From Datnioides undecimradiatus (lineage: Eukaryota; Chordata; Actinopteri; Lobotiformes; Datnioididae), in the NCBI GenBank assembly GCA_008933995.1, contig WARS01002853.1, positions 372,001 to 436,000 on the forward strand: a stretch of 64,000 nt of DNA, in the 5' to 3' direction. The position numbers and the translations under genes were made by a program. Positions 49,521-60,403 of the stretch are shown here, piece after piece. The notes beneath the pieces were generated by a model. That model searched no databases, had not been told where the DNA came from, and was given only the letters and a program-made list of their open reading frames with translations. Numbering within the stretch: the stretch's first letter is position 1; each line of letters opens with the position of its first letter.

Positions 49521-50436
49521 TTTTGAACCAAGATGTCACAGTGAGGTCAGTGTTGGAATTTTTGACACTCACTGTCCTGCTGTTTATCCTATGGCACTCT
49601 AAAGGTTGTGACATGCAACTGTTAATTTTTATTTTTACTTGGGTTAAAAATGGGTAATGTTAATGATTAAGAGAGTTGATAGAAAGGTATTAGACATTTA
49701 AATAAATGATTGCTGGAATGGCAATGGTAACCAACGTTTTTTCATTTCAAATCAGTTCTATAGTTGCATCGAATTGTTTACAGTTACAATTGTTATTTAA
49801 TTTAATCTTGACAATAGAGACCTTGAACATAATGTTTGTATTGTTCTCTTTGAAGATGGTTGCCTGTAACCTTTTTCAAAAGGTCTAATTCCGTTCTGTG
49901 ACTGAGTTGGTAAAACAAAAACTGACAATACTTGTTCTGTAGATGTATTACAGTAAAACAGTAATGTCAGTTCGAATTCTTGATCTACTGTCTGCAGTGA
50001 AATTAGACATTTTTATTTACCGAAAGGTTACTAATGATTTACTGAGCAGCGATCTTCAGAGAACAATACCAACAATCTGATTTAAAGGCCTTCATTGTAA
50101 AATTGTGTAATTGACGCAGAATATAATACTACTAACATAATACCAAAATAGCGTGTAGTATTTAAAAACCAAACAGTGATATTAAATTAAAATAGTATAA
50201 AGTTATTGAATATTGTTGAAATAAAGTGATAAAATTGTGATGGATTAACATGTTTCCAAGAGCTCCAAATTACTTTATCAAAACATGTTTAATCACACTG
50301 TATCAACACAAAATACACAGGTTTATTGAACATGAACCAACATGTTAATTTAACTCAATTATTTAAGTTGGTGCCAAAGCAAAACATCTGTGTGCAACCA
50401 ATGTCCACCTCTTGATTAATTTAAATCCAACATGTT

Positions 50437-50445
50437 CTTTTTTCA

Positions 50446-50448
<3 letters not shown>
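50437..50448 (-). repeat. Right terminal inverted repeat candidate
   Basis: CTTTTTTCAGTG, exact reverse complement of the left end at 41130. The adjoining 'ttaatttaaatccaacatg' and 'ttaatttaactcaattatttaag' blocks look like subterminal repeats. It could also be read as a splice acceptor, but no exon follows. Confidence 0.5.

Positions 50449-50498
<50 letters not shown>
50447..50498. repeat. (TG)7(TA)19 microsatellite
   Basis: Compound dinucleotide run starting at the right end of the putative CACTA element. It has overwritten the sequence where a target duplication would be looked for. Confidence 0.95.
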
Positions 50499-50504
<6 letters not shown>

Positions 50505-53500
50505 AGACCTTTATTATTAATTAATATTAAGTATTGGATTTACACCCACTTCTGGCTGTCAGACATGGTTAATATTTATATTAAATATTAGAATTAAACT
50601 TATATTTAATTCAGCCTGGGGCACCACCCCTCAAGAAAAACTGCCAATTACTCAAATCAGTCTGGTCTGAAGGTTGCTTCAGAGTTCTTCCCTCGTGTCC
50701 ATTCAGCAGCTGAAAGAGAAGGAAAGAGGAGTAGGATCTACAGAGTATCAGTGGTATTGTACCTGCCAAAGACTAGAAGACTAGACTAGTAGACTAAAAG
50801 ACCCATCTCTGGAACAACCTGTTTACCCTGTGGTGCAGAGGTATTTGCTGTGCCACAGAAAGGCAAATAAATGGTCAACCTTTCATGAATTTGAGGTAGA
50901 AGTTCAAAAGTCATGGTAGAAGCCCACAAGAACCAGGAACCGGATTGTTTGGCTGGTGTTTTGACATATGGCAGGGTTCGAGGACAGGGAATGCCTCATG
51001 TCTATGATAGATTCTCACAAAGACAGACGTACACTGATGTGTATCGCTTGACTGAGGACTGCATACCCTTTGCCCAAAAGGCGATGCCCAAACATGAACA
51101 TACATCACCACACACTTCTGGTCTAGACATTGTTTTTCAGGAAAACCCTGCAAACTATGCTTGTAATTTAATAAGCACTTTTAGGTATTAAGCTCTCAGG
51201 TGTATTTTGCTTTAGTGCATATCCTAATAGCTTCAGTTTAAATATGATTCATTCTGTAGTACTTACAAGTCTCTTGGATCCCTCACACACATCAACATAT
51301 TATCCCTTCATAGTCACTGTTCAATGAGAAACAGTGACATGATCTGAAACAAGAAGTATTCTTTTGCATCCTGCAGCCATTTGATCCTAGAGCCATTTGA
51401 TCAGATCAGCACTGAAGGTTTCACCGCAGCAGGAAAACATATTCCTACATCTGAACTTGTCTTACACAATTCAGCATTTCATTTCCGCTCGAGTGGCATC
51501 ACTGAGTCTCTCTTCTGCCTGCAGCAAACATCTACAGCTCTTTGAATTTGCCACTGAGGATGACCGTTGTTGCTGCGACTGCCATCACTTTAGAAACATT
51601 CGCACACATTTTTTCTCAAAAGGTTTGGCTGAGGCACAAACCGGCAGGATTCATCTGGGAATATGTCTTCATATTGATCTATCTCTGAGATAGAAGGAGA
51701 ACTAAAAAATACTAATAGCTGTGTGTGTGGCTGTTGTAATCGAGTGTATTGTGTATTGTACTTGAGTTCCAGTTGCTGTCTTGAAAAAACAAACCAAAAT
51801 CACACAGAGCTGGAGAGTTGCCAAGCAAAGAGTTGTGTAAGTTTGTGCAACATCATTATCATTAATTATCCTTTGTAAATGTGTCCAAGCAGTGGTTGTG
51901 TTGCACGGATGCTACAGCATTCATTCATCGTATGTGAATATGTCCTGTATGTGTGTGACTGCTGTATGACAGGCAAAGAGCCTTCTAGGATCCAGCAGCA
52001 AGATGATAAAAGGGGGTCACCTTGGGAGAACCCAGGGCAAAGCAGCAGCAGGGGAACCAGAGCCCTGCAGGATCACAGCACAGGCAGCCTGCCACCTTGA
52101 GCTGCAGTCCTGGATGAATATACTGGACAGGCATTGTCTTTCTCATGCACGCACATGCGTGCACAGTATGCTCTCTTCATGGATTTTGGAGCCATCTGAA
52201 AAATGATGAATGTGAGTGAAGGGCTATTGTGCAGTTATAAGTGCATTAGGGGCTTTCATATACGCAGCAGCTGGTTATTTCAATTCAATTGTTTCCCTTT
52301 GAATGTGGTCCAACTGGGCAAATGAGAACACAGCAATAGCTTTGGACAAAAACACTCTGATTAAGACCTCATCAAGAGGGTCAAAATCAACGTGACCACA
52401 GCTAGAAAACACAGTGCTGCTTGACGGCTGATGCTGAAGCTGTGTGTTTATTTTTGGAATAAGAAATGAGAATGACGCAGCCCCACTTAGTGACTTTGAC
52501 TGATGTTTTCCCTCCAACATGAGGTGCTCGGATGGTTGGTTTTTGCGCAGTGACATGAGGATCAGTTTCAGATGTCATTAGAAGATGAGTTTATTGACTC
52601 TGAAAACCCTCTCACCTCTTTTCTAACAAAAACACCAACGGGTGTCTTTTATGTGGAACCTTTTGGTCAAAGGTAAACTCTGCTCAAAGGTGACAAAGGC
52701 AGAAAAGGAATCTAAATATACATCAGGTTTGGAGGTGATGAGTTTTGTGTCCAATCAATCATTTTCCTTTTATAACACCTTTTTAAAAGGAATAAATATG
52801 GAGTTGCAGACACATTTATCACTGGTGCTCAGTTATAAAAATTAAAAATGTTATGCTTGCGCTTGTCTTGGGAATTCTTAGTTTTGATTTGGGAATTACT
52901 GATCTTGACCTGGGATTTCTTGTGCCTTGCAAAACAATGACTATGACTTTTCTGACTGCTGTGAAAATGAGTACACGGCAGTACTGTGGCTGTGCATGAT
53001 GGAGCATGTATGGCCTACATGTAGCTGGCATGCTTTAATGATAAGTGCATGTCTGCATCTCCTTTGCAGCGGTGACTGTATTGCTCACACACTTGGTATC
53101 CATCCATTCATGGCGAAATCAGTATATGGGCTGTGAATACTGGTTCATAATTGACCTCAGCTGCTTACCTGAACTTGACCTGATTACAGCATCTTTGCAG
53201 ATAGTGTATCTTTTACAGCACATCTGGAATGAATCAGATTTCCTGGACTTGCAAGCCTTGCATTATTCAGAAGGTCAGTGTCTTTTCCCTGAGAGTTCCC
53301 CCCCCCAGACATGTTGTATACTTAAAAACCCCAGTGTTTTTCCTGGGGATACAAAATTCAGTTTCCACAGCAAAATATTAAAGTGGCTCTCGAGCTGCCT
53401 AGTGGGACAGTAGCTGTTCTTGCTGTCTTGTTTTAGTGCTGGCAGGCAAGTATGTGTCAATATTCAATCCATAACCTCACTTGATCGGATGAGACAATCC

Positions 53501-54768
53501 CATATAACCAAGGAGCTGCATCAGCACTTTTGAGCCAGGTTGTCCCTCATTGGCTTGCTGCGCCCTTGACACACACACACACACACGAGCACATGCACAA
53601 ACATGCACACACACAAACAATCTCTCACCAGGTTCAACTTTACGCCACTGACGTCCTCAACAAAATCAATGTGCTGTAATTTTTCTGAGGCCCTGAAAGG
53701 AGCTGTGCTGAGGAGGAGAGAGGAATAATGAAGCAGAAGTGAAGCAAGACATAGAGAGAGGGATCTGGTTATTGCTGTTATGGATAAACAGGAGGGACTT
53801 GATCAGTTTAAGAGATTTATATGACAAGATAAGCTAATTCTGAGATAATACAGTGCTGAAAGAAAAGGTGAAGAAAGAAGAAACCGAGCCCAGAGAGAAA
53901 CTGTTTACTCACAGTCAAGCAAAAATCTTGTAATTACCAAAAAATATATTGAATTTCATTTCATTTGAAATTTAGAAACATATATGTTGTGGGTTTTTTC
54001 TCAGAAACATTAAAATGTTTGCCTCTCCTGAAACACACAGGACTAGCTACTGTATCAAAGGAAGCTTACTGCCAATTCCACAATAAATACCTAAACAGAA
54101 AACCACCTCACAACTGATGTGCCATAACAGTGTTTGCATTGTAATGCATTTTAAAAATAACACATGAAACATCACTTCTGATGAAGAAAATAAAAAAAAG
54201 TTATTGAGGATGCAGTGATGCATGTGTAACCCGTGTTATTTTCTGTCTTTACAAATTACAGACATTCACACATCAGTGGATGCTAGCCAGAGGGCTGCAC
54301 ATAGAGAAACTTCTAAACCCCTTTTTAGAGCATGCAACTCATACACGCGTGGCCCACAACTAGTGAGTTTGAAAAGAGCAGAATAAGGTATTTTAACTTT
54401 AAACACTTAAGTAAGTAGGAGCTGGCGTGATGCCAGAGAGAGAACACTCCTTCCAGATGGACTGTCCTGCTGGGTGAGCCACCCAGCCACTCTGGGTTTA
54501 GTCCAAAATGGTTGTGTTTAAAAGATATTGTGAAGCAGAAGAACAGTCAGACAATTAAATGAATATTTTTATTGCAGGTAATGTAAGGTTTCAATCTAGC
54601 CTGGACACAGATTTAGGTCTTGTAAATTTAAAGTGATGAAAACAAGGAAATTAAGACTATGTGATAACTGTTCAGTTCACCTGTGTACAGATGGGGTTTT
54701 ATGTGATATCATGGAGCAAAGTGGAAACAAAGACTGATAACTCAATGTGCATTTTACTCCACTTTACG
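50499..54768. other. Non-coding stretch
   Basis: No supported exon or element. A CA run lies at 53570-53587 with a CA-rich tail to about 53615. 'gactagaagactagactagtagac' tandem units are at about 50769-50792. C7 at about 53299-53306. Confidence 0.5.
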
Positions 54769-54830
54769 TTGTGCTCCACTCTCCCCGATGTGTGGAATAG
54801 CTCCGTTTTAAAGTGCGGCACGCCTCAAGG
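54769..54830 (+). repeat. 61-bp direct repeat, copy 1
   Basis: 'ccactctccccgatgtg', then 'aatagctcc(g/a)tttt', then 'cacgcctcaa', repeated 321 bases downstream with about nine differences. The intervening DNA is pyrimidine-rich. Confidence 0.8.
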
Positions 54831-55089
54831 ATACTGTTGCACTCTCCACCTCTGCCTGACCTGGGGCAGAGTCTCATCAGCTGCATGCCATCCTGCAGTA
54901 AAGACTCAGCTCGGCCACATCCTTCTCACAGACGGTAGAAGCTGCTAAGTCACTATGCGCTTCCAGACAATTCATTTGGATTTGCTCGTTGCCTGGGTTC
55001 TCTCTGGATCTCCTCCCTATACCATCTTGGCTTTCCCTGCCCAGCTCTGTCAGCGACCAGCCCAGTAATCACACCCCAGGCTTCTCTAG

Positions 55090-55150
55090 TTGTGGTCCAC
55101 TCTCCCCGATGTGCGCAATAGCTCCATTTTCAAGCGCGTCACGCCTCAAT
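55090..55150 (+). repeat. 61-bp direct repeat, copy 2
   Basis: Second copy of the repeat at 54769. The similarity stops sharply on both sides. C/T-rich sequence around it (54,980-55,260) resembles U5-type LTR DNA, but no termini were found. Confidence 0.8.
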
Positions 55151-55734
55151 CATATAAAACTTCATTTCTTTTCTGATTTTAACACATCTCCTGGTTAAAA
55201 TATTGATTTCCATTTCAACATTATTCCATTGTTGCTGCTTATTTCTTGGACTACTTGCTGGATTTTTTCATCTCTGTCTATTAAGCAGTGTCAGATGTCC
55301 CCTTATTATGACAAGGCTCAGCTAAAGAGACGCAGCTTAAAATGTCTTCACTTCCAGACGCACTGTCCCTTCTCATTAGGCCTTTGTCATGTACAGTGTC
55401 TGACCTTGTGAGTGTGTCAGTGCTGAGCCTGAGCTGTAAGGCCTGCGCTATGCGTCACTCTCTTCCCCAACTGTGAGAAGAGCAGCGACAGCTAGTGAAT
55501 GAGGTGAGCCCAGGGCAACGTATGCACAAAGCTTTTGAATGATTCATGGCACATCCTCAGAATCAGGAAAACAGGACAGCTCCACTCACAGGATGTTCAT
55601 CTGAACTTAATCACTTTGAAAACTAACTATCCTGTGGTTTATATTGCACATTGAAGTTGTTCTGTTTTTTTAAAGGTAGTATATTTACATTATGGCTGCC
55701 AATTTCAAAATCAATAAGATAAATCATCACTGAG

Positions 55735-55863
55735 ACACACTTCAGACCATCATTGCAAATATATATGCTTACACCCAGTTATCTTTCTAACCCTTGCCCA
55801 CAGCTCCCTGCAGCTACTGACCTACAGCTTCCACTTCAGTCTGTTTTTGTGACTGTCCTTGGC
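55735..55863 (-). mobile_element. LINE coding fragment, part distal to the hAT insertion
   Basis: On the minus strand, 55863 downward encodes AKDSHKNRLKWKL, a stop, CRELWARV and RKITG. This is the segment between endonuclease and RT in Jockey/CR1-type LINEs. It continues the coding seen at 58,718-58,850 once the hAT and one target-duplication copy are ignored, which shows that the hAT landed inside an existing LINE. Sequence beyond 55,735 is no longer recognisable. Confidence 0.6.
55856..55863. repeat. 8-bp target-site duplication TCCTTGGC, left copy
   Basis: Exactly repeated at 58710-58717. An 8-bp duplication is diagnostic of hAT elements. Confidence 0.95.
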
Positions 55864-55925
55864 TAGTGGTGGGCGGATCGATCCAAATATCAATAGTATC
55901 GATACCAAGTCGGTATCGGAATCGG
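55864..55925 (+). repeat. Left terminal inverted repeat and subterminal motifs of the hAT
   Basis: TAGTGGTG terminus followed by ggatcgatcc (55875-55884), gtatcgatacc (55896-55906), ggtatcgg (55912-55919) and atcggatc. Closely spaced palindromic ATCGAT words of this kind are typical transposase-binding subterminal repeats. The specific binding is inferred. Confidence 0.8.
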
Positions 55926-56197
55926 ATCAATACTAGCCTGGTGAGATTAGTTCTTTATTTTAAGTTCCGCTCTTGTTTGCAATGCTGTGGTTTCGGCAAA
56001 GAGGAAACAGCCAGGTCGCCGGACTCGCCGCTCCTGTGTCAGCGCAGAGCAGGCACACTTTGCTGCCCCTCCCCCCTCTTGTGTTTAGATGTTGCGCCGT
56101 CACGTGACTCACGTGACGTGACTTAGCAAAGCACACAAACAAGCAAATTGCCGGCTCAGGTTCATCAGCACACGCACAGAGAAAATACAACAGAAGA

Positions 56198-56475
56198 ATG
56201 GCAGAGAGGAAGAGGAGTGCCGTGTGGCTGTATTTTCAAGCCGAAAACGAGACAACAGCAAAATGTGGGATTTGTAAAAAGCTAGTCCGGTATAGTGGAA
56301 ACACTACCAATTTATATAAACATATAAAAAACCATTCAAAAGAAAACATGGAGCTACAAAAACGGAGAGAGGAGGAGAGAAATCCCCCACCCCCTGGCCC
56401 CGCTGCAAGACCCCCAGTCCAGAGGCAGAGGTCATTGGTAGAGGCCTTTCAGCATGGCAGAGAATATCCAGGCAG
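56198..56475 (+). pseudogene. hAT transposase, BED zinc-finger exon
   Basis: ATG at 56198 opens a frame with a BED finger: W10 and F13 aromatics, then C23-x2-C26-x15-H42-x3-H46, followed by a Lys/Glu-rich helix and a Pro-rich linker. BED fingers bind the transposon ends. The frame stops at 56482. A GT donor at 56475/56476 (GGCAG|GTTATA) and an AG acceptor at 56764-56765 suggest a 290-bp intron. Joining them with that GT donor puts the next exon out of frame. Either a GC donor four bases earlier is used, or the gene is broken here too. Confidence 0.8.
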
Positions 56476-56765
56476 GTTATAGTGTTGAAAGTAACAAAAT
56501 GAAACTGTTATTTATTACTTTAGCCAACTCAAAAAGTATAAATTATGCTAAGACCTTGATGTAATACATTTATCCCATTGAAATGTGTTATTTAAATGAA
56601 TACATTTACTGGAATTGAAACACATATACTGAATATAATATGGCTCAGAATTTATTAAATATTATTGCCCTTTTGTGTTAACTGTCAAAGGGATACTGTA
56701 TGATTACTGCATTTAAACTACACATAGATGTGCTAAAGGCTTATTTCTTTTATTATTTCACTTAG

Positions 56766-58256
56766 CTGATTCACCAAGAGCAGAGGAGATCACAAAGAGC
56801 CTGGCAGAGATGATTGTGAAAGACCTGCAACCTCTTTCCATAGTGGAGGATGATGGCTTCAGGAATTTTGTGAAGAAACTTGACCCCCGGTACAAAATTC
56901 CAGGCAGAAAATCTTTAATGGAGGGGAAACTACCAGCTCTTTATGAACATGGACATCAAGAGCCACAGAGGCATATTTAACAGTCTCATGCCACATGATC
57001 GATGAAAACTGGCAAATGGTGGCATACGTGCCAGAAACGTGCTCTGTTCCTGGACAACACACTGCAGACAATATTTGTGCACAATTAACCAGAATCACAG
57101 AAGAATGGGGCATAACGGACAAGATTCTGGCTGTTGTAACAGACAATGGTGCCAACATGGTTGCTGCTGTGCGCAAAGCAGGATGGGCACACTACCCATG
57201 TTTTGCACACACTTTAAATTTGGTTGTAAAAGACTCCATTAAAGCTCTGCCTGACTTGCTTGAGCTTCAGCAGAAAAGCAGTGCTATTGTTGCTTTCTTT
57301 CACCACAGCACTAAAGCTGCAGACAAGCTCAAAGACATCCAGAAGCAGCAGACGTTCCCTGAACAAAAACTAATTCAAGCAGTTGAGACAAGGTGGAACT
57401 CTATATTCTACATGTGGGAGAGATTGCGTGAGCAAAAGGAGGCAGTTACCACAGTCCTCTGTCTCCTTGGAAAGAGCTCACTTTGTTTAAATGAGGAAGA
57501 ATGGTCTGTCATCCGTCTCTCCATCAATGCACTGAGACCATTTGAGGAAGCAACCAGAGAGATGTCAACTGAAAAACATGTTTCTGTGTCCAAGGTGATT
57601 CCCCTGGTGTCACTGCTTCTCAGAACCACAAAAGCTTCAGAATCTCAAGGTAGCAAGCTAGCTGCTCAGCTGTCAGGGCATTGTCACCGTCGTTTCAACC
57701 CTATTGAAACATTTTATGGTCTTGCTGTCTGCACCTTCTTGGACAACAGATTTAAAAACCTGGGATTCCATGACTCTGCAAACGTTGACTGTGTAAAAGC
57801 TTGACTTCTAACTGAAGTCTCTGCTCTGCCCCCAGCTCTGCCTCCAGCTCTGCCACCAGCTTTGCCACCATCTCTGCCCCCAACTCCTGAAACTCGTCTG
57901 GAGGGGCTGCTTCATCCCCACCTGCAGCAAAAGGTGGGGTATGGGAAGAATTTGACTCTAAAGTCCTAGCCTCTCAGCAGCATCGGACAACTGGCACTGA
58001 TGCCCTAATTGAGATGCGCAGGTACACTGAGGAAAGGCCAATTCCTCGGGATCAGGATCCACTACTTTGGTGGAAAAACAATGAACAAACATTCCCCTCT
58101 CTGAGCAAACTTGCCAAAAAATACCTGGCAGTGGTTGCAACATCAGTGCCAGCTGAGAGGATTTTTTCAAAAGCAGGGCAGTTAGTGAGTCACAGACGAA
58201 GTGCATTAAAAGCAAAAAATGTTAATATGATACTGTTCTTGAACAAAAACCTGTAA
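56766..58256 (+). pseudogene. hAT transposase, catalytic and dimerisation region with lesions
   Basis: 56766-56945 encodes the alpha-helical segment after the BED finger (EEITKSLAEMIVKDLQPL, then FVKKLDPRY). It then jumps, in a new frame, into RATEAYLTVSCHMIDENW. The stretch that normally carries the first catalytic Asp is absent, so a deletion lies near 56,945-56,960. The 56995-57804 frame keeps the second Asp (AVVTDNGANM), the CFAHTLNLVVKD block and the ETRWNS block. A TGA at 57802-57804, probably from a CpG-containing Arg codon, stops it. After a (LPPA)n tandem repeat and a frameshift near 57,900, 58014-58256 encodes the C-terminal dimerisation domain, including YLAVVATSVPAERIFSKAG. The protein would be inactive. 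Confidence 0.85.
57815..57890 (+). repeat. Tandem repeat coding LPPA/LPPS
   Basis: Five imperfect 15-base units ('ctctgccaccagctt'-like) in the linker between the catalytic and dimerisation regions of the hAT transposase. It was probably expanded by slippage. Confidence 0.8.
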
Positions 58257-58630
58257 CCAAAACCTTTGTTCTGCACAGACTAACTAAAGGCTTTGGGGGT
58301 TGTTAAGTTGTTTACATATTATTTATATTTTCACCAGTTGTTGTTTTTGTTGTTGAGAATTTTAATTTATTTTTTGTATTATAGTTTCTCAACAATACTT
58401 GTTTGTTTTAATTTGTTTACTGGTTTGCACTTTTTATTTATTTTTATTTATTTATTTTCTGAAAAAAATTTAATAAAGCATTTTCTATTTAATTTTAAAC
58501 TTTGCCCTAATTCTGTTCTTGGTTTTAACTATTTAATAATAAAAAAGGAAACATCACAAAAAACACTTAAAGTCATGAAAATTAATTGAGATTTAGCAAT
58601 TCAATGACGCATCCACCTTATTTATTGAAA

Positions 58631-58709
58631 AGTATCGGTATTGGCGATACTGGCCCGTATTTACTTGGTATTGGATCGATACCAAAATATGCAGTATCGC
58701 ACACCACTA
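58631..58709 (-). repeat. Right terminal inverted repeat and subterminal motifs of the hAT
   Basis: Ends ...GCACACCACTA. Just inside are tatcggtattgg, ggcgatac and tggatcgatacc (58672-58683), mirroring the left-end words. Confidence 0.8.
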
Positions 58710-58717
58710 TCCTTGGC
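58710..58717. repeat. 8-bp target-site duplication TCCTTGGC, right copy
   Basis: Exact copy of 55856-55863. Confidence 0.95.
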
Positions 58718-59600
58718 TGCTCTGGCACCTTTTTCAGCTCCCTCTGAACAGCCCCCACATCCCACTGTCCTCCACCACAAAAGTCCTCCTCCTCTTGTTG
58801 AAGAGGGCTGTAATGTCCTTGTCGATCCAGGGTTTGTTGGTTCAAAAGCAGCATACCTTTCTGATAGGTGCAATGCTCTCTTCACCAAACCTCATGTAGT
58901 CTTTTAATAAAATGGGATTCTCATTGAGGTCTTCACCATTGACCATCTCAATCAAGTCCCAGCACATTGTGCTTGTATGTTGGTAAGTCTTTTTATGTTG
59001 TGGTCTGAGGAGGGGGTGGACAGTGGAGCTATAGTTCTCCCTTGACATCCAGCAGGTCCATGGAAATGTTCTCTCTCTTTTGCTACAGGACACATATTCG
59101 ATAAAGTTTGTCAGACCATAACAGGCTTAAAATATTTTCCATGGATATGTTTTCCATGATAAATGCACTACAGTGCTTTGTCTGCAATCCCATGACAGTG
59201 GAGTGAGTGACATCACTCGCTTATGCTGCCACAGCAAACGGCAGGACGTTAACAATAAATGGCATGTTATGACTCTCATGGCATATAGTGTGGTCCAAAG
59301 TCACAGCAAACAGCTCTATGTCAAAAGCATAGATGCATTCCTTAACTGTTAAGCACCTGGAGTCATACCATTTGGAGTTTACAGAGACAATGAGGCCTCT
59401 GCCTTTCTTCTTACAAGTTGACCATCTGCCTATCTCAGTGAATTTGCTCCACTGTGGAATGTCTGGTTCCACTAAGCAGTCTGGAAGATTGCTACTCAGC
59501 CATGTCGTTGTAAAGCAAAACATATTCGACTCTCTGTATTTCACATGGGTCTTTCACCAGGGCTGATAGCCTTCGGTGTTGGCGCAGCTCAGTCTTGATG
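58718..59600 (-). mobile_element. LINE fragment with endonuclease domain (Jockey/CR1-type), split by the hAT
   Basis: On the minus strand, 59544-59221 encodes part of an APE-type endonuclease: TWLSSNLPDCLVE, KKGRGLIVSVNSKWYD, CLTVKECIYAFDIELFAVTL. This matches the fish LINE pattern of ETWL, GGGL-VYVN and PDIE-LAV. The Glu normally before TWL is Thr here, and reading on soon becomes aberrant. 58,900-58,718 encodes EESIAPIRKVCCF and then NKPWIDKDITALFNKRRRTF, the usual linker before RT. The RT itself is not found. The order endonuclease, linker, hAT, linker continues at 55,735-55,863. It is a truncated, mutated copy. The clade (CR1, L2 or Rex1 group) is uncertain. Confidence 0.65.
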
Positions 59601-60398
59601 AGTGAAGTGTACATACACACATATACATATATATATATATATGAAAATGTATGAGCAAGATAAAATTCCATATTTAACTCATAAATGAAATGTCTAAAAC
59701 AATACAGACATTCAGAAAACCTCTAATGTGTAAACTGTGATCTACAGCAGTGTTGAATCGTGTTGATTGGCACTGTACATAGCATACTTGCACACAGACA
59801 TCAAAGGGATACTGAGAGAGTGAAAACATGTTGATTTCAAACACCAGTGAGGCAGTAACATATGGCAGGTTGTCACTCCCCATAATCACTGTTACTAATA
59901 AGAGTAATCAGATACTTTGTGTATCTGATTATGGCCCTGTCAAGAGGGTCAGCTTGCTGTTGTACTGCACCACAGGTGTCACAGGCTTGTGGCTTGTGCT
60001 TGTTGTAGCAATTGAACATGGGACAGAACACTGTACACCTGAGCCAGCCTCGGCAGACGAAGGCTGAGGTGTGTTTGAAAGTCGACATAAGGCTAGATGT
60101 GATCTGAGTGTTTTCGCTCACATATACTTTACTCCACATTGAGTTGATCTTGTCAGTTGAAATTGTCCCAACATGTAGCACTTACTGCTTTCAGATAAAG
60201 TTAGTTTCAGATGTAAAGTTAGTGCTCGTGTTTGGGTTATTTTGCTGACCAGATGATGTTTTCATGTGGACATATGTGTGGACACTGTATTGACTCAGTA
60301 ATTTTTCCCATGATGTTTTGTCCTTTGACAATGTCACAAGTAAGACAACCCCAAAGAGAAGCACTTGTGATCAAATAAAATGACATCATTAAGTTGTG
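59601..60398. other. Non-coding stretch with TA microsatellite
   Basis: A TA run at 59627-59642. A segment at about 60138-60182 has an imperfect counterpart at about 61099-61143, on the other side of the solo LTR. No gene supported. Confidence 0.5.
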
Positions 60399-60403
60399 AG
60401 AAT
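60399..60403. repeat. Target-site duplication AGAAT, left copy
   Basis: Directly precedes the solo LTR. Exact match to 61007-61011. Confidence 0.85.

Larger units (their letters stand above)
41130..50448 (+). mobile_element. Putative 9.3-kb CACTA/EnSpm-type element with two genes (decayed)
   Basis: The left boundary is CACTGAAAAAAG at 41130-41141. The right boundary is its exact reverse complement at 50437-50448. Beyond those 12 bases the ends stay loosely similar, each having a CATG-GATTTA(A/T)TTAA-like block within about 45 bases. CACTA-superfamily elements begin CACTA/CACTG and often carry subterminal repeats. The interval holds, on one strand, a transposase-like pseudogene (43.0-45.4 kb), a SAMD3-like pseudogene (45.8-48.7 kb) and a 3' region with a 90-bp direct repeat. 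A 3-bp target duplication is not evident: the left flank is CTA, and the right flank has become a TG/TA microsatellite. Superfamily and boundaries are inferences; the gene pair is directly readable. Confidence 0.5.
55864..58709 (+). mobile_element. hAT DNA transposon, 2846 bp, with BED-finger transposase (inactivated)
   Basis: Termini TAGTGGTGGGCG (left) and TAGTGGTGTGCG (right, reverse complement) pair over 11 of 12 bases. They keep A2 and G5 of the hAT terminal consensus, inside a perfect 8-bp TCCTTGGC duplication. Subterminal regions at both ends contain several copies of a GGTATCGATAC-like word. Inside, on the plus strand, lie a BED zinc-finger exon, an RNase H-like catalytic region, a Pro/Leu tandem repeat and the hAT C-terminal dimerisation domain. 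The perfect duplication suggests a fairly recent insertion, yet the transposase carries a deletion, a stop and a frameshift. This copy probably moved using an enzyme supplied by another copy, or decayed after insertion. Confidence 0.92.
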
